From contig CM065297.1 in the NCBI GenBank assembly GCA_032871835.1, positions 68,621,253-68,685,252 of the forward strand: a DNA stretch of 64,000 bases, given 5' to 3'. Position numbers and translations under genes: made by a program. The notes below the pieces were generated by a model, which was not told the origin of the DNA, made no database searches, and worked only from the letters and a program-made list of their open reading frames with translations. This DNA is from Dipteronia dyeriana. Lineage: Eukaryota; Streptophyta; Magnoliopsida; Sapindales; Sapindaceae. This document shows, one piece after another, positions 34,601-47,363 of this stretch (the stretch's first letter is position 1; the number at the start of each line of letters is the position of its first letter).

Positions 34601-35685
34601 CATTTTTTAGAGGTGGCATTTCAACACTGTCTCTACTTTAATAATTTATGTTTAAAAGATATATATTATAGTGAACGGACAAAAATACCCTCAATAGTTG
34701 TTTTACATCAGATTTCTTTCATTCATTTTACAGTGATAAAGTTGTGTAGTAGAGAGAGAAAGTCTCGTTGAATCCCAGACAATCACTCGAATGGCGACGG
34801 AGTGGCGCTGCGCAGACGCATTCGAGGGTCGCTCGGAGCCTTTAGTAAAAAGCTCAAGCACCTGGCAATTGGTAAAAAGGCTTGAACCCAGTAAAAAAAA
34901 GCTCAGACACTTGGTAAAAAAGTTCAAACCCAGTTAAAAAAAAAACTCGTGCACTTGACAAAAAAGCTCGAACCCTTCCCAAGTGTCCAAACTTTTTTTT
35001 TCCTGGGTTCAAGGTTTTTTGCCAAGTGCCTGATCTTTTTTTAACTAGGTTCGAGCTTTTTTGCCAAGGGTTAGAATTTTTTTTAGACCATATCAAAAAA
35101 GTTCGGAGACATAAAAAAACCTATGAGACATTTAATAAATGTTCGGTCACTTTTAAAAAAATCTCAGACATTAACTTAATAAAAAAGCTCGGAGACAAAT
35201 CAAAAAAACTCGGAGGAGTATAAATAAATCTTGGAATCATATCAAAAAAGCTCGGACACTAATCAAAAAAGCTCAGAGTATTTCAAAAAAGTCTCGGATA
35301 GAATCTGGAAACTAAATGTTCATACAAAGACTGGGACAACAAATCATAACGAATTAATACATTGTTAAACCACACAAAAATATATGAAAATATATAAACG
35401 AAGATCACAAATAATGTTATCTTCTTGTGTAAAATCTGGAGAGATACAAGTTTTTTGGAGAGAGAGAGAGGTTGTAGTTCGATTTTCAGACTGCTATTTT
35501 GGAGAGAGAGAGAGAGAGGAGTTATCGTTTTCAAAGTGTAGATGGAAGAATAATGAGAATAAAAAATAGATTATTAATGAGAATAAAAAATAGATTTTTA
35601 ATGGCAATTTGGGTAGTTCACTATAATAGGTGCTTTTTAAACTTAAGTTATTAAATCGGTAACATTATTTCAACAATAAAAGGTA
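34601..35685. mobile_element. Mutator-like non-autonomous element with minisatellite, copy A
   Basis: It aligns end to end with copy B at 47364-48767: the same left end (GGCATTTCAACACT...TACTTTAATAATTTATG), the same block AACCCAGACAATCACT-type (near 34770), the same right block CAATTTGGGTAGTTCA and AAACTTAAGTTATTAAA. The middle (about 34850-35300) is a loose array of AAAAAAGCTCGGA-type units. The ends are imperfect inverted repeats. They resemble the left edge of the MULE remnant at 7572, which is why I place the family with Mutator-like elements. No target duplication resolved. Confidence 0.65.
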
Positions 35686-35865
35686 ATATATCTCACAATT
35701 TTCACGAGTTTATTATCGATAAAAGTTAAGGTTTAAGCCACGTGGCAAACCCTTTTGGTATTGCATATGATAAGGGGTGTGTTTGAGTGCTTAAATATTA
35801 TTGTCAAACATTTTTTTTTTGATCTACTTAATCTTTTTGATTTGTTGATTATTGACAATCCTAGT

Positions 35866-36739
35866 TGTCATATGTGTTTTTCGTCAGCATGACACGTCAG
35901 CGAAGGTAGTGGGTATTGCGAAAATATAGTAATTCCATATCATCAAAAGTCCACTAGTCAACGAGAAGGACATTGGCCAATGACATGTCATCAAGGAAAT
36001 TGATATGGAAGTAAGAAGCGTATGTGCCAAGTAAAGCCATTCAGTAAAAGGAGTCTTAATGAGCAAAGATCTTTTCGCAGCGAGATCTACTCAGCCAAAA
36101 CAGGAAATATGACCTTATCAAGACACGTCGTATCAAGCGAAGATTCACTCAGATACTAAGTCTAAGAATCATAATCCAATAAGGGAATATTTATATTTCC
36201 TCTTCAGTATCACAAAATTCTAATTAGGAAGAAACTCATAGCTTCCAGAATTATAAACACAAAACGGGAAAAAAGTCCTAAACGGACTATATTACTAGAA
36301 TCCTATAAAGATTCTAATTAATGAATCCATCACTCGTACGGCAAGAACTAGGGATATAAGTACATCCATGTATTCATTATGACAAGAGAGGATGATGATC
36401 AGGATCATCATTAACATGAGCAATCATATGAGAGAAAAGCGAGTATTGAGTGTTGTAATTATTCTATTCATAGTGGATCATTTCTCACCGTCACGGGCAC
36501 TGGCACCGTGGATGTTTCCCCGTCTTGGGGTTTTACCACGTAAAATATATGTTGTGTTTGATTTATTCTTTATTTCCCACTCTTCTACATTATTATTCTC
36601 AAATATGAACAAAGCATATCACATCCACAAGGAGAATGAGGCTTTGATTATTCAACCCTTGACTGGTCAAAGCTTTGATCTGCCTACGTATTAATGTTTG
36701 ACGGTTGACATTTCAACGATTTAAAAATCACCGTCAACG
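35866..36739 (+). repeat. 5' LTR of the LARD
   Basis: 874 bp, begins TGTCATATGTG and ends CCGTCAACG (the final CA has become CG). A TATA-like GGATATAAG lies at 36352-36360; the 3' copy has the better box. Confidence 0.9.
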
Positions 36740-36741
36740 AT

Positions 36742-36760
36742 TAGCGCTAGAAGGAGGGCC
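36742..36760 (+). other. primer-binding site of the LARD
   Basis: TAGCGCTAGAAGGAGGGCC, two bases inside the 5' LTR. It differs from TGGCGTTAGAAGGAGGGC of the gypsy element at 17317-24753 in the second base and one inner base. Confidence 0.7.
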
Positions 36761-37059
36761 TCAGAACTCAACTTCGAGGAACCCTCATGAACAGACTATA
36801 GAAGGAATTTCGATGTGGATTCTACATTTGAAACACCATAGCAAACGACCCTTGGAAGCTTTAGAGGGTGGATCATCAACAGTACCTGAAGTAGGAGGCA
36901 CAGTCACAACAAAATTTGGAGGTATGATATTGAAAGAGCAATTCTCAAAAATCTTCAAGGTACCCATAATCAATCGGAGGAATTGCTCACCCATTCCGAC
37001 AACTCCAATGCAAGAGACGTCGCAAGTTGTATAGCATCTGACCTTCAGGTACTAAAGTG

Positions 37060-37610
37060 AAAATAACTCTTTTTACAGAACTCAGAATCGCAAACTGTAA
37101 AAACTACTGGAAACTGGACCTCCATACTTTTCCAAGAATATATGGTCAGCAACCTAGTTCAATTCGTGCATTTTTTGGTGGCCCCCGCAACACTGCAAAG
37201 AGCGACTCGCGGAGGATTTTCTGAACTGACCATTGAGCGCCTAAACAGTCATATCTCCCTCCACAAAAATTAGAATCTTGAGCCGTAAAAACTTCTGAAA
37301 ACTAGACATCTAAATCTTTACAAGAACATATGGTTCGTAGCCTAGTTCAATCTGAGCAACGTTTAGTAGCTCCCACAATATTGAAGAAGACAGATCACGG
37401 ATAGATTTCCGATCTGACTATCAAACACTAAAACAGGCATATCTCCCTCTACAAAAATCAAAATCACAAACCATAATTTTTTCTGTAAATTAGATGTACA
37501 TATCTTTTCGAGGATATTTGGTCCACAACACAATTCATTCTGAGGAATATTTGATAACCTCCAGAACATTGTAATCCAACAAAAAAGGAAAAAGGACCCG
37601 AAATCCATTC
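37060..37610 (+). repeat. three degenerate ~186-bp tandem copies in the LARD
   Basis: Units start near 37064, 37249 and 37437, marked by CATATCTCCCTCCACAAAAA-like words, then AAAACT...GACATCTAAATC, then GGTCC/TACAACCTAGTTCAAT-like words. They are strongly diverged. Confidence 0.6.
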
Positions 37611-37658
37611 TCAGCTAAAGCTCACTTGGCTCTTCGTTACTGTCTAGTCCAGCAATAA

Positions 37659-38196
37659 AGGATCCAAGCGTTAGTAAGATCCGCTCAAATTGGGATCCAA
37701 GAAAAGCCATGAGATAGGATCCAAGAGTTAGTAGGATCCACTCAAAGTTGGATCCAAGCAAAGCCGAGTAAGGATCCGAGCGTTAGTAAGTTCTGCTCAA
37801 AGTGGGATCTGAGCAAAGCCAAGAGATAGGATCTGAGCGTTAGTAAGATCCGCTCAAAGTTGGATCCAAGCAAAGTCGAGCTAGGATTCGAGCGTTAGTA
37901 AGATCCTCTCAAGGTGGGATCCAAGTCAAATCTGAGAGAGGATCAAAGCGTTAGTAAGATCCGTTCAAAGTAGGATCCAAGTGAAGCCGATAAAGTATCT
38001 GAGCGTTAGTAAGATCCACTCAAAGTGGGATCCAAGCAAAGCCGAGCGAGGGTCCTAACGTTAGTAAGATCCGCTTAAAGTGGGATCTGACCAAAGCCAA
38101 GAGATAGGATCCGAGCGTTAGTACGATCCGCTCAAAATGGGATCCAAGCAAAACCGAGAGAGGATCCGAGCGTTAGTGAGAACCGCTTAAAGATTA
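37659..38196 (+). repeat. ~56-bp minisatellite in the LARD, about ten copies
   Basis: The unit is built from GGATCCGAGCGTTAGTAAGA, then TCCGCTCAAAGTGGGATCC, then AAGCAAAGCCGAGAG, repeated nearly ten times with unit length 54-57 bases. Confidence 0.92.
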
Positions 38197-40799
38197 AAGG
38201 ATCAGGGCACAGGCGAGAAGATCCAGGCACCAAAAAAAAGGGTTTGGTCTATGAAAAAGATCAGTCGAGAAGAGAATCGAAGATTAGCTTAAGGAATTCA
38301 TTACAATGGGTCACATCCACAGAAATCAAGAGCATTCCGTCGACTGCAGCTTAAAAATACAAAGCATCCGAGATGCTCTAATAAGCAAGAACTAAAAAAA
38401 AAACTGAGAAAGGGATGCTAGGGGGTTGGTTTTATTGTATCATCACCAGGAGATGCGCAAGCAAGCAAATTCGCAAACACAAATCGGTAAAAGAAAGCGA
38501 GATGCACTTAAAAATAAAAGCTTACCTCAAAAGTTCACCTCAATGAGCGTTGTCACCAGCTAAATTCGAATAAGCTATCTGTTATTAGGTAAACTAATAA
38601 CCGAAGAAGTTACAAGGTAAGCAACTAGACTTTGAAGTCGTGAAAGATTGATCAGATTCAACTCGAAAAAGTGTTTTGTAAAAGCTTTTTGGATTTTGAC
38701 ATATCAATGAAGAATCCAAACTGTCGCATCAATACAATCATCAACTAAATGGTGTGCCATCAAACATCAGAAGCTTAAATGGCTTTACAAAAACTTCAAA
38801 CTCCAGACCGCTCAAATGGATGGCAATATAGTCAGTCGATCAAAACCACGTGGCAACCAAAAGATGATTGTATCACTTCTGCCGCCTCACTATGTTTACT
38901 CAGAAAAAACTCTGCTATAAACATTTGGCGAATAAAACAGTCAAATCTGAGTGTCATCCTATTTGGCTCACCATAGCTGCTCAATTTGGTGGAAGCACTC
39001 AGCTCATCACAACTATTCGGTTCACCATAAGTTTTCAACTATTCTAGATATTTCAAGTCAATGCTCTATTAGATACCCCGACCGGCTACTTAGCGAAGCA
39101 TCTAAAAAGAAGAATAAAAGAGGATGATATGTTAAAAGCAGTCTGTTCGAATAAAACTACTTTAACAATTGCTGGGGGGCTAGGGGGTAGCATATACAGC
39201 AAAGGAGCAGGCGACGTGATAAAAAGAACAAGATCGTAGTTGCAAAGCAGTTGTAGCAAAATTGTATCTCCATCAATTGATATATGTATATATATATATT
39301 TTTTAAAGATGAACTAGAATGGAAGTCAGAGTATAAGACAAAAGCATGTGGATCAATCACAACCTCTCAACACATGTAAAAAGTCGAATAGCAGCAGACA
39401 AATAAAGTCTTGGTGGTTTGATCAAAAGATTTCTCGCAACCATCATTCCTTGCCAAAAAATAGGAATTAGATGGATCGTTGCGATTCGCTGAAGGTTTTT
39501 ATGGAATGTTTGACGATATTCAGAGCATCATAACTCTACATCGACGACGGAAACACCCATTAACACAGTCAAGGTAAAATCCAGTTTATTGTCTATATTT
39601 GATTTCTCATCCAACGGATGTGTCAAAATTCTCTAGACTCCAGGTCGAATAACAATAACGATGAGGTAAAAGATTGCGAAACACTTTCTTCACCCTTATT
39701 TATCGCCAAAAATTTCTTATTATGCTTCTAACATGGTATGCAACGCATATAGCCTTTGCATGTTTCTCCTAATATTAGACCATGCATGCATATGCTGTCA
39801 TAGTATTATTATTTATTACAAAATATATATTTTGCACACAAAATGCATACCGTGTTTTTTATACAAAGTGCCATTCATGAAGAATTCATGGGCACAGTAT
39901 CCTGAACAACGACCATCACTAATAACACGCATGGATACAACTATTTTTGTTTTGTATTATTAAAATATATATAGTTGTGCAAATGTTACTCACATGTTTA
40001 ACTAAAAAAGACAAGATGAAAAATTTAGCACAGAAATCGAGATTAGTCTTAATACCCACAAAAAGAGTTTTATCTCGGTACATATAGAAATTCGAAGAAA
40101 GACAGAAGCTCTTCAACAAGCATCTATAGTAAAAAAAACCTAGTCTATGAGAAAGACTAACATTACAAAAAAAAAAGGGAAGATAAAAAGGGAAGAAATC
40201 TTTGAAAGTGCAATAAATTGAAGATGACTGTCCACAACGACACAAAGCAAAAAAGCCAAAGAGGCTAAAATATTCACCAACAAAGGCCACTAAAAAAGGT
40301 TAGCATATGATAATAAGAACATATGAAATAAGATCATATGATAATAAGAATATATGATAATGACATGATAATAGGAACATGTCAATAAGAACTCGGGTGT
40401 CGTGAAACCGCGAAGGGCTGATGAAAAGTGTCTGAAAGGGGCTGAGAAGCTAAAGTAGCATGCCCACCGAGCCGAATAGGTGCAAATTCACCTATTGACT
40501 AAAAAAGGCAAACCCGAGGCACCAGGTTACTTGGAAAACTGCTCTAGGCACCGTCGAAGAAAAACCCTGGCGAGATGCGCAGCTGTGTTGGCTGGTATAC
40601 ACTACCCCAACGATTCGGTAAACCCCTGTAACAGATAAAAATGGGAGACGTCCTTGCTGACTTGTGCAGGGACCTGGGTGTATGATCGTGGTAAGCCTCG
40701 ATGTAACACTTGGGTGAAAAGAGTAATGCAAAAAGAAACCCAGCTTGAACGTGAAAAGAAAATCCTCGAAGAGAGGTTGGAAAAAGCATGTGTCTAAGC

Positions 40800-41065
40800 A
40801 AAGATGATCAGTTTAATAAGACACTTGATCAGTTTAATAAGATACTTGATCATTCTTAAAGCAAAGCTGACCAGTTTAATAAGACACTTGATCAGTCTAA
40901 AGCTGATCAGATACTTGATCATTCTTGAAGCAAAGCTGGCCAGTTTAATAAGACACTTGATCAGTATAAAGATGACCAGTTTAATGAGATACTTGATCAT
41001 TCACAAATCCATCATTTTTGAAGCCAAATTGATCAGTTTAATAATATACTTGATCAAAGGTATAC
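40800..41065 (+). repeat. short-unit array GATCAGTTTAATAAGACACTT in the LARD
   Basis: GATCAGTTTAATAAGACACT and its variants (GACCAGTTTAATGAGATAC) alternate with TTGATCATTCTTAAAGCAAAG. It opens frames on both strands that look like repetitive proteins, which are only a by-product of the array. Confidence 0.85.
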
Positions 41066-41079
41066 AAAATTGATCATAA

Positions 41080-41830
41080 AGATCGACCAAATGGAACCGT
41101 TTGACCAAACGACATATATATATATATCCTGTGCCGGTCAAAATCAGAACGAATAACCAATTCAGGCTGAATGCATTGAATGTCCTAAAAAAAGACCGAT
41201 CTATAAGAAAGATCGGCCAAAAAGAAAATATGAGTGGGTGTAAATAAAGCATTGTCAGCTCAAGAGCTGACTGGGTGCGAAGAAAGCACTGTCAGCGATC
41301 CGGCCTTTTAGAAAAAGAAAAGGGGTAAATACTTTTCTGCTTAAATTACGTTTCTATTGAGTTTAAAATGTGCATGTACAAAGCTCTAATGGACAAGTGC
41401 ATGCAGAAGCATTAAGGAAACTTTCAAATGCTAGAGAAGAGCCACTTGAGCCGAACACTTTGAGATTGGCTTGGTTCGTAAAAAATCAAGTAAAAACCCC
41501 AAAAGTAGGTATAAACTTAAATATGGTCAGGATCCCCGTGGTGCAAAATAAACACTCAGGTTGCCTTGAGCCAGAGCCTAAATCATTATCTGTTAGCCGA
41601 GCGAGCCTCTGGAACAATTTGTAAGCAGTACAAAAACTAGAGAGCAATTGCTAAAAGAACCAATAATGGTTAAAATCAAATACAAAAAGATCGATCAAAA
41701 AGAGGATATATCTACAAGAAAGATCGGCCAAAATGAAGATCGATCTATAAGAAAGATCAACCAAAAAGAAGACTGAGTATAAGAAAGAATGGTCAAAAGG
41801 AAGAATCTAACCTATGAGAAAAATATCAGG
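41080..41830 (+). repeat. dispersed ~35-bp units GATCTATAAGAAAGATC in the LARD
   Basis: ACCGATCTATAAGAAAGATC followed by GGCCAAAAAGAA occurs near 41192 and again in variants at 41690-41810. Each unit can form a small hairpin around the paired GATC words. Confidence 0.65.
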
Positions 41831-43248
41831 GAGATCCAGGGCGAACACTCGAAATGTCTCGTCTAAAAAAAAAAACTTTACTCGGGGCCAACAAACAAGG
41901 TAGAAAGTCTTCTCGGACCAACGAAGAGACAAGCGAGCTTATGTGCCTAAAACATGGTTCCTACTCTGCACATCGATATCAACTCAAATGACGACTATGC
42001 TAGGGGGTGGATTCCAAGCAACATGAACCCCTAGAGAACAAGAGCACCCAACTCACCATAAATATGTATATATGGCAGTGGCCTATGGGGTGGATACTAA
42101 GAAGCACGATCTCTACAGAGCACTAACTTACCTTCCCGAGAGCAACAACATCTACCACATTTTTCTCAGCTTGTGACGAAAGACGTCACTCAGAAGTACC
42201 CTAAGCAAGTTCAAGCTGTCTTGAGCCTTAAAACTTCAAAAGATTGTCGAAACATGCCTTTAGAGGATATTCTATGTGCGGCGATAAAAGCATTAAATTA
42301 TGGAATACTTCACAGTCAGAAGAAAAGGCAAGAAAGATGAGGGCTTGATGGCGGCGAAAAAAAAGTGCTCATGCAACAAGAACGCAATGAAAGCAGCAAA
42401 AAAAAATGATGCTTAAATGATCGAGTGAAGTATCAAAAAGTTAGGACCTCCTCAGAATAAAGAGACTTAAAAGCACCCGAGTATCAAATTTTAAGTGTCA
42501 ATCTATTCAGCTCACCGTGGCCATTCAACTCACCATATCTATTCAGCTCGGGGAAATAACTTAACACGACATTGCTATTCCATTCAGCTCGTTGGCTCTT
42601 TACCTCTTCAATAAAAAAAATCAAGCTCATCCCAGTGCGTATTGAGATCAAATAAGAAAAAGAGATCACAAAAATAAAGGCTCATGGAGATAGCAGTTCA
42701 TCGAACACGATTATAACCAGATACAAATAAGAATTTATAATTATGTTTATACAAACAAGGTACTTTTTTTATTGCAGGAATACTAGTTAGAAGGCCTTAA
42801 AGAAGAAAGGTGTACCACATACCAAATCTATATAGCACAGAAGTGCACACTTGGGCATTACTGAAGTATACAAGGCAAAAATTATAAGAAATGAAGAGTT
42901 GAAGGAGATATCTAAGTCTCTCGCCTCAACATTTCTTTTGGCACCTTCCGTAAGAGAGCCACAAAAAAATCATAAGTTGATCATTTAGAAGGATGACTGA
43001 TCATTTGGCAATTCGACACGGTCTGACCAGACTAAGTGCAAGTTTATCTCACAATAAATTATCAAAAGGGATCTCAGTGACCAGATCTATATCCTGAAGA
43101 CACTGACAGAGGTCCAAAAATGTATCTCAGCAACATAACCTGTCTTGAAGAGTTATCAGTTTGGAAGATTAAAAAAATAATTCATAGAACTTTTCAAATC
43201 TCCTTCGTCAAGTCATCCAGAACTCATCTCGCGGATTTGAGGGGGTAT

Positions 43249-44226
43249 TGTTATATGTGTTTTTCGTCAGCATGACACGTCAACGAAGGTAGCGGGTATT
43301 GCGAAAATATAGTAATTCCATATCATCAAAAGTCCACTAGTCAACGAGAAGGACATTGACCAATGACATGTCATCAAGGAAATTGATATGGAAGTTAGAA
43401 GCCTATGCGCCAAGTAAAGTTGTCCAGTAAAAGGAGTCTTATTGAGCGAAGATCTCTTCGCAACGAAATCCACTCGGCCAAAACAGGAAATATGACCTTA
43501 TCAGGACACGTCGTATCAAGCAAAGATTCACTCAGATACTAAGTCTAAGAATCATAATCCAATAAGGAATATTTATATTTCCTCTTCAGTATCACATAAT
43601 TCTAATTAGAAAGAAACTCATAACTTCCAGAAGGATAAACACCAAATGGGAAATAAGTCTTAAACGGACTATATTATTAGAATCCTACAAAGATTCTAAT
43701 TAATGAATCCACCACTCGTAAGACAAGAACTAGGGCAACCCTAGATCGAACCATATAAATACATCCATGTATTCATTATGACAAGAGAGGATGATGATCA
43801 GGATCATCACGAACATGAGCAATCATATGAGAGAAAAGCGAGTATTGAGTATTGTAATTATTCTATTCATAGTGGATCTCTTCTCATCGTCACCGGCACC
43901 GTGGATGTTTCCCCATCTTGGGGTTTTATCACGTAAAATATGTGTTGTATTTGATTTATTCTTTATTTCTCACTATTCTACATCATTATTCTCAAATACG
44001 AACAAAGTGTATTGCATCCACAAGGAGAATGAGGTTTTGATTATTCAACCCTTGACTGGTCAAAGCTTTGATATGCCTACGTATTAATGTTTGACAGTTG
44101 ACGTATCGCATCCACATGGAGAATGAGGCTTTGATTATTCAACCATTGACTGGTCAAAGCTTTGATCTGCCTACGTATTAATGTTTGACGGTTGACTTTT
44201 CAACGATCTAAAAATCACCGTCAACA
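43249..44226 (+). repeat. 3' LTR of the LARD, with an internal duplication
   Basis: 978 bp, begins TGTTATATGTG and ends CCGTCAACA. It is about 104 bases longer than the 5' LTR because the segment around GCATCCACAAGGAGAATGAG ... CTACGTATTAATGTTTGAC (about 44000-44105) is repeated at about 44106-44195. A TATA box CATATAAATA is at 43752-43761. Confidence 0.9.
43753..43760 (+). promoter_or_regulatory. TATA box in the 3' LTR of the LARD
   Basis: ATATAAAT about 500 bases into the LTR, with TACATCCATGTATTC downstream. The 5' LTR has the weaker GATATAAG at the matching place (36353-36360). Confidence 0.5.
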
Positions 44227-44231
44227 CTAGT

Positions 44232-44670
44232 TATGAGCGTCATATCTGAATGTACCTCGTTGAAATGTGGCAAATATAAATTCCTTAGAGTAAATGCAGC
44301 AAAATCATGAATTTTAGTTAAGATGATTGAAAAAGGAAATCTCAGAATAAACAAATTGTTGTCTTTTCATTATTAATTTCTTATATACAAATTGCCTTCA
44401 CATAATTAGAGATTGTTAATGCATTTGAAAAAAAAGAGAAAAGATTCAATTAATCACCAATGGTGTGATATAAACAAATTACTTGTCAATTCTATGTTTG
44501 TGTAGATCAATCGATCAGTCAATTGCTTTACAAGTGTGAACCAGAAGAAACTGCACTTTATCTAACAAGGTTGCCTTGCCATATATTTTCTCCATCAATA
44601 TTGAAAAGTCTTCTCATCATGTTTCAACAAAATGAAAGTCTTGCATGGTTTCTGCAAATCTGATGTAGGC
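44232..44670. other. 3' flank of the NEN gene
   Basis: Likely includes its 3' untranslated region on the minus strand. No other feature recognised. Confidence 0.4.
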
Positions 44671-46245
44671 TCAGCGATGGCCCGTCCACGGTGCTGTTCT
44701 TGATCCACACCGGAGCAGTGAATGAGAGTGCTTGAGTATGGTGTTCAGAGGCTGGCTTCCTTGAGATTTACACAACAGATTCTTCACACTTTCTGTCATC
44801 TGCTTTTTTTTTTTGTTTTTGGTTTTCCATACATAAATAATTGTGTATTAATTCTCAATGTTGGTGACTTATCTAACTTATAATTATAACAACACAAAAA
44901 ATTAATTAAAGTAAATCTCATCCATCATATATATTTTAACGGATCATTAGAAATTTTTGTTTGCCAACGAATTTTTTTATTTAACTTTTGATGTAAATAA
45001 TTCACTAAAAAAACAAAAAATTTCATTTTATTTGGGTGCAAATCAGTATGTATGATTATTATTAAGAAAATTAGAAAGCAAGAATATAAACCTTTACCAA
45101 ACTGCCCCTAGTGTAGGGAACTGTTCTTTGATATCCAAGAGAAGTTATTGGTGGAGATTTTCTGCTGGTTTCTTCTCTGCATGACAATTTTCCATTGCTT
45201 CTGCTTCTTGTTGTAATTGTGAGAGAGCTATTAAACTTTCCATTCAACACACTTGGGAGGCTTGATTCCTTTTATATTATTAATAAAACCAAAAACAGAT
45301 TAAGTGAATTTTATTAAAATTAAGTATTGGAAATCAATCCAAAAATGTGATCTTATCATGCAGTAATATATATGTACCAGGAATAGAACCGTTGCACAAT
45401 GCTTGAGGACCTCCAAATTCATCCGAACATCATCCAGACTCCTGTTTAAGAATTTTATCAGCACAGATTCAAAGCTTAATATCAATAATGATGCAATCCG
45501 GATAGTTTCAGAATTCGTTGTAACCTCTGAAGAGGTTTTTTGACAAAATTCAAAAGAGGTTTTTAGGCAAATTTTGAATTAACATTTGTACCTGTGTTTT
45601 TGCTGCCCAAGCTCAAAGTAAGAAGCCAATGTAGCCATCTAAAAGTAAGTAAAAAGAAATTTCAGGGATTTTTTGTATTATTGCACTAATCATAACATGA
45701 AAGAACATTAAAATCCTCCAAGAAATTAAATTGAACCTGAAAAAAACAAAATTGAAGTAAAATTGTTCGTATAATTTGCATCATATATATACCTTCATAT
45801 TACCAGCTCTTCTACCAAATTTCTGAGTCAAGACTCCTAAAGAATCAATCATCCCAACAGGCACAGGTGCAGGCCTACCAATCTCAGCAAAAGCTTCTCG
45901 GATACGAATACAATCGAATCTTTGTATATTATGACCTGCCCAGATCCTGGAATTTAAAATGCTGAAGATTTGATCAGCAACTTCTTCAAATTCAGGTGCA
46001 TTTTCGATAGCCTCGCGCGTTATTCCATCACTTCTACTAGACTTCAACGCAACAACAGACAAGTCCTTAGGCTTTATAAGAGTAGTGTAACTCTCCAGCT
46101 CTACTAGATTTCTTGGACAGACCACAATGGCACCAAACTCCAGCACCCAGAATCGCTGCCCAGTTCTTCTGGGCACATTCGTTTCCAGGTCGAAAAACAC
46201 AATCTCTGTCCCAACTTCTGTGCATGATGAACCAGAGGCCTCCAT
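44671..46245 (-). CDS. NEN4: NEN4-like DEDDh exonuclease
   Basis: Five exons on the minus strand: 46245-45793, 45638-45592, 45441-45378, 45268-45092 and 44799-44671. All introns are GT-AG, and the joined frame is 870 bases (289 aa) with stop TGA at 44673-44671. The protein is a 3'-5' exonuclease of the DEDDh fold: FFDLET gives D19 and E21, NIQRFD gives D111, and H166 with D171 come from HRSLDD in exons 2-3, where exon 2 splits the Arg codon. It is close to the Arabidopsis NEN proteins (NAC45/86-dependent exonuclease-domain), which take part in nuclear breakdown when sieve elements mature. The basic, Ser-rich tail of about 100 residues is short, as in NEN4 rather than NEN1/2. The start is the first ATG of an open frame with an in-frame match to the family N-terminus. 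Assignment to NEN4 rather than another NEN is an inference from length. Confidence 0.88.
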
Positions 46246-46894
46246 TATTCTTCAGGTTTTGTTTTTGTTTTTTTTTTTGGATGAGTACTTCCAGTTTTCA
46301 TTATAGAATTCTTATAAATTATTGAAGGGAGATGAGATGAGAAACAAACAAAGTTAAACAGGTGAGAAAGAAGAGAATTCTTTCCGTTTGAGATTGATTT
46401 TCTTGTGGTTCAAGTTAGTGTAGAAATTTAGGCATTGTATGGAGAAGTACTTTGCTTTTGTGAAAAGCAATTACAGTTAGACAGGAATATTGTTGTAAAG
46501 GAGGAAAAGAAACTGTTTCCATTTCTCTTCTTTCAATTGCTTTTGAACAGAAAATTTCAACCTTTCAGCTGTGTATAATAAACCTTTTTGTGAAGTTTCA
46601 TCAAACTTTATGTGAATATGTTGAAATCTCTGAAGAAACTCCCCTGGATCGGAAATAATTTGTTATTAGATTATCTTCAAAATAAAGATACTTTGGAATA
46701 TTTTTATTCCCAGGTCCTGGAAAAAAATAAGATGATGTAATTGTTTTTTTAAAGGGAGATAAGACCATGTAATTGACACAACTGTAACAATAATAATAAT
46801 ATAAAAAGAATACCTAAATTCCAATGAAATATTCGGGATTCAGAGTAGAGGATGACATTTTCTCCACGGGACCCCAAATCCTTATCCTCATTTA
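46246..46894. other. upstream region of the NEN gene
   Basis: Holds its 5' untranslated region and promoter on the minus strand. CT- and GA-rich tracts are present, but no single TATA box stands out. Confidence 0.4.
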
Positions 46895-47363
46895 GTCCAT
46901 CTCCAATACAAAACAATTTGGTGCAACTTTTATATTAAAATAGTATAATTTTTACACTATTTATTTTTTTCATCTTCAACCCATTGCATCAAATGTTATA
47001 TTAAAAAGAATATTTCTTTGAATATTCTCTTTTTTTCCTTATTTTTTAATATTTCTTAACAATTAACATTTTATCTCATAATTAACATAATATTGCAATA
47101 AGTTAAGAAATTATGAAATTAGTACATTAAGAAATTAAATTTAATTAACTAAATTATTGCATTTAATATTAAGTTAACTTAAACATTAGTACATTTCATA
47201 AAATTAAAAAAAAAACATAAAATTAAAAGTATATATTGATCATCATTTAATTATCTAAATTAGTATATTCATCCCATGAATGATCAATTAATGTATTTCG
47301 GAATACAATTTGATTTTGCTATGTCAAGCTAGGAATTATTGAAAGGGTTCAAAAATTAAATTG

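Larger units (their letters stand above)
35866..44226 (+). mobile_element. non-coding LTR retrotransposon (LARD)
   Basis: The 8361-bp element has LTRs at 35866-36739 and 43249-44226, the 5-bp target duplication CTAGT (35861-35865 and 44227-44231), a primer-binding site at 36742-36760 and a polypurine tract TTTGAGGGGGTAT ending at 43248. Its 6.5-kb inside has no gag or pol, only short chance frames and several tandem arrays. The primer-binding site (AGCGCTAGAAGGAGGG) and the LTR end CGTCAACA are shared with the Tat-like gypsy elements of this window, so it is probably a large retrotransposon derivative that borrowed the proteins of that lineage. I saw no remnant of gag strong enough to name. 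Confidence 0.92.

Noticed and set aside
36392..36694. Plus-strand frame of 100 codons, also present at 43791-44087
   Set aside because: It appears twice because it lies in the two LTRs of the LARD; no protein family is recognised.
37659..38196. Regular 56-bp units that could suggest a CRISPR array
   Set aside because: Units are continuous without unique spacers, diverge along their whole length, and lie inside a plant LTR element.
40804..41073. Open frames on both strands reading as LIRYLI... repeats
   Set aside because: They are a direct translation of the 21-bp array in the non-coding LTR element; an open frame on both strands is expected from such a repeat.
41001..41252. Hydrophobic minus-strand frame of 83 codons
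   Set aside because: It overlaps the array boundary in the LARD and has no conserved motif.
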